Under the pieces are notes generated by a model. That model had not been told where the DNA came from. It ran no database searches and saw nothing but the letters and a program-made list of their open reading frames with translations. Position numbers and translations under genes: made by a program. A stretch of 48,456 nt of DNA from an uncultured Bacteroides sp. (lineage in GTDB: Bacteria; Bacteroidota; Bacteroidia; Bacteroidales; Bacteroidaceae). This document shows positions 17,042-25,210 of this stretch, one piece after another. The DNA lies in assembly GCA_947074295.1 (NCBI GenBank), contig CAMTPC010000011.1, positions 1-48,456 on the forward strand. Reading direction: 5' to 3'. The stretch's first letter is position 1. Every line of letters starts with the position of its first letter.

Positions 17042-17932
17042 TTACCAGTACCACATCACTCCGAATGAGCAGGGCATCACTTTAGGACCTCTGTTATATG
17101 CAAAAAGATTTTGAGTATCATAGCGTAGATAGATACCGATATTATCATAACCTGCTTGAATTAGCATATTTACGGTAAAAGGACGCACATGCATATTTTT
17201 ATATAGAGTCTCTTTCTTGCCATTGACATTCGCGATTGATTTAATGCCATGTCTTAGTTCTACTTCGGGACCCATTGCCACAAAAAGTCTGTTACTACCA
17301 TTTATTTTTGCTTGAAACTCTACGCAGACTGGTATTCGGAAATAGAAATGGCGCAATCTACTTTTGCTATACTCTATGCCATCAATTCCTGGAAAGATTT
17401 CAGTTTCCACTTCATTTTTCAGGAATGCTTCATTGCCATCCAGCCTGAATGCCCTAAATCCCCATCCTAGTCCAAAGGTCAAACCCCAGTGATTGTTGGG
17501 AGCCAATAATACCTGACCTGAAAGTAAATTAAAACCTATTTCCCAGCTTTTCGATAGGTTTAGATTGGCTTTATTGGTTTGTCTAAACGATAGAAAGTCA
17601 TTAGAGAGTGTGGCGAAACCACCATATAGGCCAGCCACGTGACGTTTAAAGTAATTATTCGAGTATTTTGGTCTTGGAGCAAACGGCAATGCATCTAGAA
17701 AAGAATTTCTATTACTACTTGTGCGTGTCAGGTATACACCTTCATAAATTTTCTCCTCTTCACTTCCGTTTAATCCAGGTATATCTTCATAGATTTTTAT
17801 CTTCATATCATTTGTTCCTTTCAAGATGAAGATCGTATCCCCTTTTGTTTCAACTATTGTTTCTTTTATGTCTTGTGCATTTAGATTCATCAAACCCATC
17901 AGCATTGCACTTATTAGAATAATCTTTTTCAT
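17042..17932 (-). CDS. outer membrane beta-barrel protein, last gene of the ECF sigma operon
   Basis: 296 residues with a signal peptide (1-19, ending LNAQ). The mature part has alternating beta-strand patterning from about 95 on and ends in an aromatic residue (GVMWYW), as expected for a small outer-membrane barrel. No specific family is recognised. It follows the sigma, anti-sigma and 157-residue genes in the same direction with a gap of 29 bases and is probably a co-regulated envelope component. Confidence 0.75.
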   Translation of the reverse strand: MKKIILISAMLMGLMNLNAQDIKETIVETKGDTIFILKGTNDMKIKIYEDIPGLNGSEEEKIYEGVYLTRTSSNRNSFLDALPFAPRPKYSNNYFKRHVAGLYGGFATLSNDFLSFRQTNKANLNLSKSWEIGFNLLSGQVLLAPNNHWGLTFGLGWGFRAFRLDGNEAFLKNEVETEIFPGIDGIEYSKSRLRHFYFRIPVCVEFQAKINGSNRLFVAMGPEVELRHGIKSIANVNGKKETLYKNMHVRPFTVNMLIQAGYDNIGIYLRYDTQNLFAYNRGPKVMPCSFGVMWYW

Positions 17933-17961
17933 TGTTACTTTAAATTTATTGTTATGTAATC

Positions 17962-18435
17962 TTATTTTTGGAATAATATTTCCATGAGTTTATCCGAATT
18001 CAAATAACCTTCTATATAGACAAGAGTAGCTTTGTTTTTTGCACCTAGCTTATATAAAATGTACCTTTTTAATGGTGTTTTATCCTTGGACGTTATTGGA
18101 GGCAACTGGTAGTATGCGCTTATAATGCTACCATCCTCTATCACTTCCTGAATTTTTCGCGCTTTATTATTGGCCTTGTCATCATCCAAACATTTAAGGA
18201 TTGCTGGTAAGTAATTGGTAACATCTTTAAAAGAAATGCTTTTGTATAGAGTGATTTTATACGTTTTTAGCATGTCTTTTGATAGTTCGACCATAGTTAC
18301 TCCTTTGTCGCTGCCATATTGATCGAAAATGTGTGAGATACAAAGCCCAGACTGTGCCAAAAGTTTTGAAGGAGCTAGCAAAATAGCTAAAGTAGCCATT
18401 AATATCCATAAAAATCTTTTCATATATTGATCCAT
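17962..18435 (-). CDS. small exported protein of unknown function in the ECF sigma operon
   Basis: 157 residues, or 153 if translation starts at the second Met (18423). The first ATG directly abuts the stop of the upstream anti-sigma gene. It has a hydrophobic leader (FLWILMATLAILLA) ending LLAQ, so it is exported, probably to the periplasm. The mature part has no recognised catalytic motif. I have seen similar proteins next to sigma/anti-sigma pairs in Bacteroides but cannot name a function; a role in envelope sensing is inferred from position only. Confidence 0.75.
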   Translation of the reverse strand: MDQYMKRFLWILMATLAILLAPSKLLAQSGLCISHIFDQYGSDKGVTMVELSKDMLKTYKITLYKSISFKDVTNYLPAILKCLDDDKANNKARKIQEVIEDGSIISAYYQLPPITSKDKTPLKRYILYKLGAKNKATLVYIEGYLNSDKLMEILFQK

Positions 18436-18864
18436 TTATTGTTCGCTAAATAGTATTTGCAACACTTCATCTTCATCCATGCTTACCTGTTGTAATGAGT
18501 TTATTGCTTCTTTCCATATGATTTCCTTTTGTGTATAGCATACACCATCTATCATGACGAAGCTTTTGGGCGAATCAAAATGTTGATATATTCCTAGCAA
18601 TCCCACAGCTAGAGTGAGACAAGCTGCAATACTGATTGCCGTGTACTTGAAAATTCGCTTAATTCTCGCATGATATTTGGGTGTTTCTATTAACTTATCT
18701 GTACCAAGCTCTTTTCGTTCTTCATTAAAATAGGCAAAGAAATCTCTATATACCTCAATTTCGGCAGGGATATTCTCTTGTTTGAAGAAAGTGCGAATAG
18801 TTATTTCCTCCTCACAGGTGGTTTCACCATCAAAATATTTATTAATGAGTTTTTCTATTTCCAT
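18436..18864 (-). CDS. membrane-bound anti-sigma factor-like protein
   Basis: 142 residues. A cytoplasmic N-terminal half (about 1-75, beginning MEIEKLINKYFDGETTCEEE) resembles the short sigma-binding heads of Bacteroidetes anti-sigma factors. One membrane segment follows (about 77-92), then a periplasmic tail of about 50 residues. It lacks the HxxxCxxC zinc motif. The start overlaps the sigma stop by one base (TAATG), the usual arrangement for a sigma and its cognate anti-sigma. Function is inferred mainly from topology and position. Confidence 0.75.
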   Translation of the reverse strand: MEIEKLINKYFDGETTCEEEITIRTFFKQENIPAEIEVYRDFFAYFNEERKELGTDKLIETPKYHARIKRIFKYTAISIAACLTLAVGLLGIYQHFDSPKSFVMIDGVCYTQKEIIWKEAINSLQQVSMDEDEVLQILFSEQ

Positions 18865-19382
18865 TATTTTATTCTCCTTTCTTTGATAGCTTGCAGGTAC
18901 AAGTCTCTAGCTTTCTTTCGTGCTCTCGACAGATTACTTCGTATTGCTTCGGAACTACACCCTGTAATTTCGCTTATTTGTTCTGATTCGTAACCTTCTA
19001 CATCTTTCATGTAAAGAATGGTACGTTGTAGTGAAGGTAGTGTTTCGATTATCGCCTTCATTAAGTTGTAAGATTCTTTTTGCTCCAAGGATTTGTGAGG
19101 TTGTGTTGATCTTCCCTCATCTTCAATCTGAATCTTTTCAAGTGTTATCTCTGGCGACTTCTTATTTCGCCAAATATCCATACATAGGTTATGGGTGATA
19201 CTCATGGCAAAGGCTTCTATATTTCGATATTCGCCAAGTTTTAAGCGCAAATTCCATAATTTAATGAAAACCTCTTGCACAGCGTCTTCTGCATCTAGAG
19301 GATCATCGCATAGTTTTCGTGCATAGTTTAGCAATTTGCCGCGAAGTGGGAATATCTTTATTTTGAATTCTTTTAATTCCAT
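18864..19382 (-). CDS. ECF-family RNA polymerase sigma factor
   Basis: 172 residues. Region 2 covers about 18-85 (DPLDAEDAVQEVFIKLW binds core polymerase; ITHNLCMDIWRNKK contacts the -10 region). Region 4 covers about 115-165 with a helix-turn-helix (SEQISEITGCSSEAIRSNLS). No region 1.1 or 3, as in ECF sigmas. It leads an operon with a membrane anti-sigma, a small exported protein and an outer-membrane barrel, so it most likely answers an envelope signal. No SusC/SusD pair is attached, so it is not a typical polysaccharide-locus sigma. The upstream region has no clear housekeeping promoter. Confidence 0.93.
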   Translation of the reverse strand: MELKEFKIKIFPLRGKLLNYARKLCDDPLDAEDAVQEVFIKLWNLRLKLGEYRNIEAFAMSITHNLCMDIWRNKKSPEITLEKIQIEDEGRSTQPHKSLEQKESYNLMKAIIETLPSLQRTILYMKDVEGYESEQISEITGCSSEAIRSNLSRARKKARDLYLQAIKERRIK

Positions 19383-19442
19383 TATAATAAGTAGACGTTT
19401 CTTGTCGATAAACGTGACATCAAATCATCGTTTTATTTTAAT

Positions 19443-19472
19443 AAAAAAAACCACACAGTTTTTGACTGGTGG
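19443..19472 (-). terminator. terminator after the Gfo/Idh/MocA gene
   Basis: On the minus strand CCACCAGT pairs with ACTGTGTGG (one bulged base) across a 5-base loop, followed by eight T. It lies 28 bases past the stop at 19500. Confidence 0.8.
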
Positions 19473-19499
19473 GAGTGTGTTGATATTTAGATAAATAGA

Positions 19500-20486
19500 T
19501 CACATTTTATCAAGAATCTTATCCATGACCCAGTTTGTAAGTGTAGCACTTTCGCCATCGCAGGTGCAGATTGATTTACCCAATAAATGATCTACTACGG
19601 CTTGGATCAATGGTTGTTGTACATACTTAGGATTATCGATAGATATCTCTTCACGTCCTTTTTCTGTATGAAGTGCGATTGGCTCATAGGTAAATACGGA
19701 AAAGCATATTTGCCCCTTGTCACCTATAATTTCTATTCTATCTTCTTTCGCCGAATCATGTGCTACAAAGCACCACGAACCACTTCCTACTAAACCATTG
19801 TCAAACTGAAAACACGCGCTCAAAGTATCTTCAGCCTGATATAAACCGCCACGATTGCTTTTGTAGCCACTTGCTTCTAAAATGCATCCAAACATTTCCT
19901 GTAGTAAATCAATTTGATGTGGAGCTAGGTCATAGAAATATCCACCTCCTGATATATCGGCTTGTACGCGCCATGGCAAGTTGTCGCGGTTATAATCAAG
20001 ATTGCGTGGAGGTTGTGCAAATCTAATCTGAACGTTAATGACATTACCTATAGTATCATTATCTACTAACTCCTTTACTTTCATGAAGTAGGGGAGGTAA
20101 CGTCTATAATAAGCCACAAAACATGGAATGCCGGTCTCTTTGGATATTCTATTGATGCGAGTGCACTCTTCATAAGTCTGTGCCATGGGTTTTTCGATGT
20201 AGGCAGGCTTACCAGCCTTCATAGCCATAATGGCGTAAGTCGCATGCGACGATGGCGGAGTTGCAATGTATACAGCGTTTACATCAGGGTCATCTATTAG
20301 CTCTTGAGCGTCATCATACCATTTCTTTATGCCATGCTCTTTGGCGTACTGTTTTGCATTTTCTCCATCACGGCTCATTACTGCCACAACCTCAGATCTT
20401 TCAACTTGCTGAAATGCGGGGCCGCTTTTAGTCCTGGTCACTTCGCCGCAACCGATAAATCCCCATTTAATAATCTTTTCACCCAT
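19500..20486 (-). CDS. Gfo/Idh/MocA-family NAD(P)-dependent oxidoreductase
   Basis: 328 residues. Rossmann fold with GFIGCGEV near the N terminus for NAD(P), the conserved EKPMA motif (about 98-102), and a C-terminal alpha/beta domain with GGGYFYDLAPHQIDLL that carries the family's substrate-side His. Members oxidise or epimerise sugars, inositols or other polyols; the substrate here cannot be read from the sequence. No signal peptide, so cytoplasmic. A stand-alone gene with its own consensus promoter (20518-20549) and terminator (19443-19472). Confidence 0.88.
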   Translation of the reverse strand: MGEKIIKWGFIGCGEVTRTKSGPAFQQVERSEVVAVMSRDGENAKQYAKEHGIKKWYDDAQELIDDPDVNAVYIATPPSSHATYAIMAMKAGKPAYIEKPMAQTYEECTRINRISKETGIPCFVAYYRRYLPYFMKVKELVDNDTIGNVINVQIRFAQPPRNLDYNRDNLPWRVQADISGGGYFYDLAPHQIDLLQEMFGCILEASGYKSNRGGLYQAEDTLSACFQFDNGLVGSGSWCFVAHDSAKEDRIEIIGDKGQICFSVFTYEPIALHTEKGREEISIDNPKYVQQPLIQAVVDHLLGKSICTCDGESATLTNWVMDKILDKM

Positions 20487-20517
20487 AATACCTTATTCTA
20501 TCTTTTCTTTGTACCCA

Positions 20518-20549
20518 CAAATTTATAAGGAATAAATGCAAAAAGCAAA
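20518..20549 (-). promoter_or_regulatory. consensus promoter of the Gfo/Idh/MocA gene
   Basis: On the minus strand TTTG (20549-20546), 20 bases, then TAAATTTG (20525-20518): exact matches to both halves of the Bacteroidota sigma consensus. The -33 half overlaps an imperfect A/T-ended inverted repeat (20541-20568) that may be the terminator of the gene ending at 20639. Confidence 0.75.
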
Positions 20550-20638
20550 GATTCTGGACTTTGGCTTTAATTAAAGCTGCTATTTCGTTTGCAAACATTT
20601 AGAAATAGATGCTAATTGGAAAAAATACACGATTAAAA

Positions 20639-21460
20639 TCAATAATGTTTTTTATACAAGGAAGTGAATTCTTTGGTTTTCTTATAGTTGGTCAGCCAAT
20701 GATTTATTGAATCAAGTAATTCTGTTGATTGTTTATTTACAGCCCATCCATGAAATTGAGGAAAGCCTATTTCGGTTTTCGCATCAATGTTCGGGAATGA
20801 ATCGATAAGTGCATCTACAATCTCTTTTTCACAAACCACATAATCTATATCTCCATGAGCCACCATTGCAATAAGTTGTTCAGGGCCATATTTATCAACT
20901 TCTGAAATATAGATAGTGTCACCGATTTCATTTCCCATATTCTCTATACGAAGTCGTGATGGTGATCCTTTTACAATATGTATGGTCTGTCCGGCAAGCT
21001 TCAGTTGAGAATCTATATAAGTGCTATCATTTTTAGCTGTATTGTGCCGTTGTACTAGCACCTGTTTATCTAGTAATATGGGAATAGTAAATGATATCGA
21101 ATCCTTTAGAACCGTAGTGATAGGCATATTATAGGCTATTACATCATATATGCCTTGGTTTAATCCTTTTAATCTTTCATCAAACCCCATGACGGGTACA
21201 ATTTCTACTTCTAAATTCTTGCTTTTGGCAAAAGCATGGATAAGGCTATAGTGAAAACCAGCCAAAGTATCACCATCTACATAAAAGCTGGTCGAATTGT
21301 ATTCAGTAGCAACTTTTAAAACACCGCTTTCCTTGATCTCATCATAATTGCGTATATACTTATGATCTTCTTTGCTTTTTTTACCGAAAAAGGTAAAGAA
21401 TATAAGACAGATACCAGCTATAAGCAAATATTTACTATATGAAAGATCGGCTTTAATCAT
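20639..21460 (-). CDS. membrane-anchored solute-binding protein, SBP_bac_3 family
   Basis: 273 residues. An N-terminal hydrophobic segment (about 11-25, LLIAGICLIFFTFFG) acts as membrane anchor or signal. The rest is a family-3 periplasmic binding fold beginning ESGVLKVATEYN, as in amino-acid-binding proteins and the N-terminal half of MltF. There is no lytic transglycosylase domain after it and no ABC permease or ATPase nearby. It follows the porin gene by 25 bases and is probably co-transcribed. It may bind a ligand taken up by the porin, or act as a sensor; both are inference. Confidence 0.8.
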   Translation of the reverse strand: MIKADLSYSKYLLIAGICLIFFTFFGKKSKEDHKYIRNYDEIKESGVLKVATEYNSTSFYVDGDTLAGFHYSLIHAFAKSKNLEVEIVPVMGFDERLKGLNQGIYDVIAYNMPITTVLKDSISFTIPILLDKQVLVQRHNTAKNDSTYIDSQLKLAGQTIHIVKGSPSRLRIENMGNEIGDTIYISEVDKYGPEQLIAMVAHGDIDYVVCEKEIVDALIDSFPNIDAKTEIGFPQFHGWAVNKQSTELLDSINHWLTNYKKTKEFTSLYKKHY

Positions 21461-21485
21461 GAGATAATGAGTAGGCTATTAAGAA

Positions 21486-23549
21486 TTAATCATAGAAGTT
21501 CCATGATATACCAAATTTGAATAGTCTAGGATTGATAGGATTATGAGGAGTCAAGAATGAATTTTGTCTTCCCATACCTTGATTGATGTGATGCATCATC
21601 ACATAGATGCGCGTACGTTTCAAATGGATGTTGGCATATACATTACAGATCGGATAGTTACCTATTTTTACTCGGTCATTATCTGGTTGTAAATGAAACT
21701 GGCCTGTATTAGGCATATAGCCTGGTGCATAATAAGATGTGAAATAGCGAACATCACCCCCAAGCTGGATACTAAGAATCTTTTTTGCCAATTTGAAATC
21801 GATATATAAATTGCTATATATATTAATATCGGGCAATGGAAGAATCTCACTGTTGCTCGACTTTTGCCATGTCACTTCATTGTCAAAATGCAGTATGCCC
21901 AGTTTCAAGTCCTGTTTGATTGTAGCAGATAATACCTGTATATTGCCGCTATGTTGTGCTGGTACAGCACTTTGATTGAAATATGTATAGTTCTTAATAT
22001 TTTCTACGCCCGCTTTTAGCAATGTCTTCGAGCGTCCTATAGACAGTTCACCTTCTAGGCGGGTAGTAAACACCTTGTCCATATCAGGGTTGTCCCAATA
22101 AAAATGTTTAGAATGATAGTGGCGCATATAAAACGAAGGCAGTTGATTACTGATGCGGCCTCGAGCGGTTAGTCGTGTCACATCCTTCCACATTGGAATA
22201 TTGAGATCAATATTACCTTTGACGTCAAACTGCCCGATAGCATTGCCCAGCAGACCCACTTCGCCAAACACATTATAGTGAAGCAATTCACCTTCCTTCT
22301 TGCTCAGTTCACCTCCTACATAAAATTCATTTTCTGTGTAATGATTGGTTGTAGTCGAATCACTGTTCATCAAGTTGTATTTACTAAATTTATATGAAGC
22401 AAATGCTGTGAGCCCCATCTTTGCGTATTTGTTGAAACCCTCAAGCAGCGATATCCCTACCGTATTTCGCACGCTGATAAAGCTAGTTGAGTCATTGATC
22501 AACGAATTGCCTGGCTCGATGTATGTATTTTCATAATAGTCATTCTTGTTGTCGCTCGAATAAAACTTGTAGTTAGACCATTCCAACTTCATGGTATGGA
22601 TAAAACTAGTTACAGGTATAAATTCGTATTTAGGCGGAGTACTGTCGTTTTCGGCCTGAGGAATGCTTCGATCGAAACCCACTTTGTAGCGTTGTGTAAG
22701 GAATACATAGCTATCGGCCAAACGGCTTGTGGCATGGCTTAAGTTAGTAGGCATATTCGTTGTTTCTGTCACACGGCCTCCATCTGCCAATGCATCAGGA
22801 TCTGTGATATATCTATCATCTGTTATACCACCATTTTGATTGGCTTTCAGATAGTTATAGCTATACATCAATGTACCCTCATAGCGTTCGCCTATATAGC
22901 TGATAAAGGGCACGGCTTTAAAAAACGAAGTATTAGAGTTGTAATAATATCCACGTCCATAAAGATAGTCGATATCAAAGCCAAAAGCCAGCTGCTTGTT
23001 GACATTCACTGAGAAATAAGCCATGAAACGTTCCTCTCCATTAATCTTATTACCTGCTTTGTGATAAGTTAGGTTAGTAAAAGGTACATTACTGTTCGTG
23101 AAAAAATGCTGATCGGGACGTTTGAAGAAAAATGAATAGGGTTGGATGAAAATAGAAGGTTCATCGTAGGTGCGATTAAAAAATAAGCGCGAAAGACGTG
23201 GTGATCCCAGATTGCCTAAATGATTATATTCACCATTCATGCCTTCTGTTATATTTGTATTCTGGAAGTTTAAGCGCAATGTATCTGCGGGTATGATTTT
23301 AATATTACCTAGTTGTTCACTCACATGCCACATATAGAGTTTTGGTGGCAAACTCTCATAGTCTACTGACGTAGAATCTATCTGAGGACGCATTGAAGGG
23401 TCTACTTGATTGCCATATTTATCAATGATATTACCATATTCATCGGTAGTATCACCGTAGGGGTTATTCGTACTAGGTCTGACTTGTGCCTGAGTTGTCA
23501 GTATTCCTAAGATGAAAAGTAATATATTTAGAAGTAGAATTCGTCTCAT
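21486..23549 (-). CDS. large putative porin (Porin_10-like outer membrane barrel)
   Basis: 687 residues with a signal peptide (1-21, ending TQAQ). A short Asn/Asp/Tyr-rich linker (YGNIIDKYGNQVD, about 35-48) precedes a beta-barrel region (about 75-687) rich in alternating aromatic strands. The chain ends GISWNFYD. The NLGSPRLSRLFFNR segment near residue 111 is familiar from Bacteroidetes putative porins of the Porin_10 family. The substrate is unknown. It leads a two-gene unit with the SBP_bac_3 protein. A TATCTTTG -7 box lies at 23565-23558, directly beside the kor terminator. Confidence 0.82.
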   Translation of the reverse strand: MRRILLLNILLFILGILTTQAQVRPSTNNPYGDTTDEYGNIIDKYGNQVDPSMRPQIDSTSVDYESLPPKLYMWHVSEQLGNIKIIPADTLRLNFQNTNITEGMNGEYNHLGNLGSPRLSRLFFNRTYDEPSIFIQPYSFFFKRPDQHFFTNSNVPFTNLTYHKAGNKINGEERFMAYFSVNVNKQLAFGFDIDYLYGRGYYYNSNTSFFKAVPFISYIGERYEGTLMYSYNYLKANQNGGITDDRYITDPDALADGGRVTETTNMPTNLSHATSRLADSYVFLTQRYKVGFDRSIPQAENDSTPPKYEFIPVTSFIHTMKLEWSNYKFYSSDNKNDYYENTYIEPGNSLINDSTSFISVRNTVGISLLEGFNKYAKMGLTAFASYKFSKYNLMNSDSTTTNHYTENEFYVGGELSKKEGELLHYNVFGEVGLLGNAIGQFDVKGNIDLNIPMWKDVTRLTARGRISNQLPSFYMRHYHSKHFYWDNPDMDKVFTTRLEGELSIGRSKTLLKAGVENIKNYTYFNQSAVPAQHSGNIQVLSATIKQDLKLGILHFDNEVTWQKSSNSEILPLPDINIYSNLYIDFKLAKKILSIQLGGDVRYFTSYYAPGYMPNTGQFHLQPDNDRVKIGNYPICNVYANIHLKRTRIYVMMHHINQGMGRQNSFLTPHNPINPRLFKFGISWNFYD

Positions 23550-23573
23550 AAGTAGCGCAAAGATACAATAAAA

Positions 23574-23615
23574 AATAATTCGTAAACTAAAATACTTTTT
23601 TGTTTACGAATTATT
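23574..23615 (-). terminator. terminator of the 2-oxoacid oxidoreductase operon
   Basis: A perfect 14-bp inverted repeat (AATAATTCGTAAAC, 23574-23587, with 23602-23615), followed on the minus strand by a T-rich run. It lies 23 bases past the gamma-subunit stop and fills the space where the -33 element of the porin promoter would be. Confidence 0.8.
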
Positions 23616-23638
23616 AAATACGAGCGTGAATTTGAACC

Positions 23639-24184
23639 TTATTTCATTTCCTTAATCAGTTCCATTCCTTTTTTGATGGCTTCCTCGTTCATTGGTATCA
23701 AGTGATGATGACGTTCTGGCAAAGTCTTACGCAAACCCTTGATCACACTATCCAGGTGAACGATGGGTGAAAGCTTAAGAAGACCACCCAATACAATCAT
23801 ATTGAATGCTTTAGCATTGTTCATTTCATTGGCAGCATCCATTGCATCGATACGATAAACTTGGATGTCTTTGCGTGTTGGTGGATTGATAATACCATAT
23901 CCATCATAGATCAGGATCCCACCTGGTTTTACACGATTCTCAAACTTTTCCAATGATGGTTGGTTCAAAATGATGGCTGCATCATATTGACTTAGAATCG
24001 GTGAAGAGATCTTATCATCACTTACGATTACAGTCACGTTGGCTGTACCCCCGCGCTGCTCAGGTCCGTAAGCCGGCATCCAAGATACTTCCTTACCTTC
24101 CATCAGCCCCGAATAGGCCAATATTTTTCCCATCGACAAGACGCCTTGTCCACCAAATCCAGCTATTATAATTTCTTGTTTCAT
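23639..24184 (-). CDS. korC: 2-oxoacid:ferredoxin oxidoreductase, gamma subunit
   Basis: 181 residues from the ATG at 24184; the frame also allows a TTG three codons earlier. The N-terminal IIIAGFGGQGVLSMG motif is diagnostic for the gamma subunit. With the alpha, beta and delta (ferredoxin) genes upstream it completes an enzyme that oxidises a 2-oxoacid with CoA to acyl-CoA and CO2 and reduces ferredoxin, or runs in reverse to fix CO2. 2-Oxoglutarate (Kor) or branched-chain 2-oxoacids (Vor) are both possible; sequence alone does not settle this. Confidence 0.9.
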   Translation of the reverse strand: MKQEIIIAGFGGQGVLSMGKILAYSGLMEGKEVSWMPAYGPEQRGGTANVTVIVSDDKISSPILSQYDAAIILNQPSLEKFENRVKPGGILIYDGYGIINPPTRKDIQVYRIDAMDAANEMNNAKAFNMIVLGGLLKLSPIVHLDSVIKGLRKTLPERHHHLIPMNEEAIKKGMELIKEMK

Positions 24185-24209
24185 ACAATTCAATCGTTTT
24201 AAAAGGAGA

Positions 24210-24974
24210 TTATTCTTTATCCTTCATGTCGCCAAGTGGATAATAGGGAAACATGTTATCAACCATCCATTTGTTAGACTTGTCTGGCGTCATTTTCCAG
24301 CCCGAGCTACAGGTTGATACGATTTCCACAAGATTTGATCCTTTGCCAGCCATCGAGTTTTCAAAAGCTTTGCGAATGGCTTTTTTGGCTTTGCGAATGG
24401 CAGGAACGGTATGTACCGATTGGCGGGTGACATAAGCCGTACCTTCAAGCTGAGCGGCAATTTCAGTGATTTTAAGAGGATAGCCATGAAGCTCCACATC
24501 ACGTCCATAAGGGCAAGTAGCAGTTTTCATGCCTACCAGAGTTGTAGGTGCCATTTGTCCACCTGTCATACCATAAATGGCATTGTTGATGAAGATAATT
24601 GTGATATTCTCTCCGCGATTAAGTGCATGGATGGTTTCGGCTGTACCTATACATGCCAAGTCACCATCTCCTTGATAAGTAAATACCAAGCGGTCGGGCC
24701 AAAGTCGTTTGATAGCGGTACCCACTGCCGGTGCGCGGCCATGAGCAGCTTCTTGCCAATCTATATCTATATAATTGTAAATGAATACAGCACAACCCAC
24801 CGGTGAAACACCGATTGCCTTATCTTCCATACCCATCTCTTCGATAACTTCTGCGATGAGCTTATGTACAACGCCGTGACTACAACCCGGGCAATAGTGC
24901 ATAGGTTTGTCATTCATCAGTGTCGGTTTCTTATAAACCAGATTTTCTGATTTGATGATTTCTTCTTTCGTCAT
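24210..24974 (-). CDS. korB: 2-oxoacid:ferredoxin oxidoreductase, beta subunit (TPP-binding)
   Basis: 254 residues. CPGCSHG near residue 28 is the conserved N-terminal cysteine motif of the beta subunit. GDGDLACIG (about 101-109) with NNAIYGMTGGQ downstream forms the thiamine pyrophosphate/Mg site. The length is normal for a subunit without an extra iron-sulfur domain; electrons leave through the separate ferredoxin-type subunit (26303-26533). It sits 25 bases upstream of the gamma gene and 12 bases downstream of a 55-residue membrane protein gene. Confidence 0.93.
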   Translation of the reverse strand: MTKEEIIKSENLVYKKPTLMNDKPMHYCPGCSHGVVHKLIAEVIEEMGMEDKAIGVSPVGCAVFIYNYIDIDWQEAAHGRAPAVGTAIKRLWPDRLVFTYQGDGDLACIGTAETIHALNRGENITIIFINNAIYGMTGGQMAPTTLVGMKTATCPYGRDVELHGYPLKITEIAAQLEGTAYVTRQSVHTVPAIRKAKKAIRKAFENSMAGKGSNLVEIVSTCSSGWKMTPDKSNKWMVDNMFPYYPLGDMKDKE

Positions 24975-24986
24975 AACTTATTCTCT

Positions 24987-25154
24987 TTATCGGTTGGTGA
25001 ATCGAATAAAAAATTCCATCAGTTTGGCGAATATTGCCGCGCCGCAAACATACATAAACACCTTAAAGTCTACGGTGAAGTAGAGTATCACCGAAACCAC
25101 GGCGAGTACTAGGAAAATCATGTTTAGAACGTTTCTTATTTTATCGGGATTCAT
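24987..25154 (-). CDS. 55-residue two-helix membrane protein inside the kor operon
   Basis: An ATG at 25154 opens a complete frame of 55 codons ending TAA at 24987, filling most of the 236-base gap between alpha and beta subunits. The product begins MNPDKIRNVLNM and has two hydrophobic helices (about 12-28 and 32-49) with a short loop (DFK) and a basic end (IRFTNR). No motif is recognised. Same strand as, and 12 bases ahead of, the beta subunit, so co-transcribed. It could tether the soluble oxidoreductase to the membrane or simply be a conserved neighbour; both are inference. Confidence 0.7.
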   Translation of the reverse strand: MNPDKIRNVLNMIFLVLAVVSVILYFTVDFKVFMYVCGAAIFAKLMEFFIRFTNR

Positions 25155-25210
25155 CTTCTATTGTTTTCTATGGTTATCAACTTTATTCTTTACGTGGAAT
25201 ACTGTTGTTC

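Noticed and set aside
24411..24806. A 131-codon plus-strand frame opposite korB
   Set aside because: korB carries all TPP-binding motifs in the opposite strand; the plus frame shows no family features.
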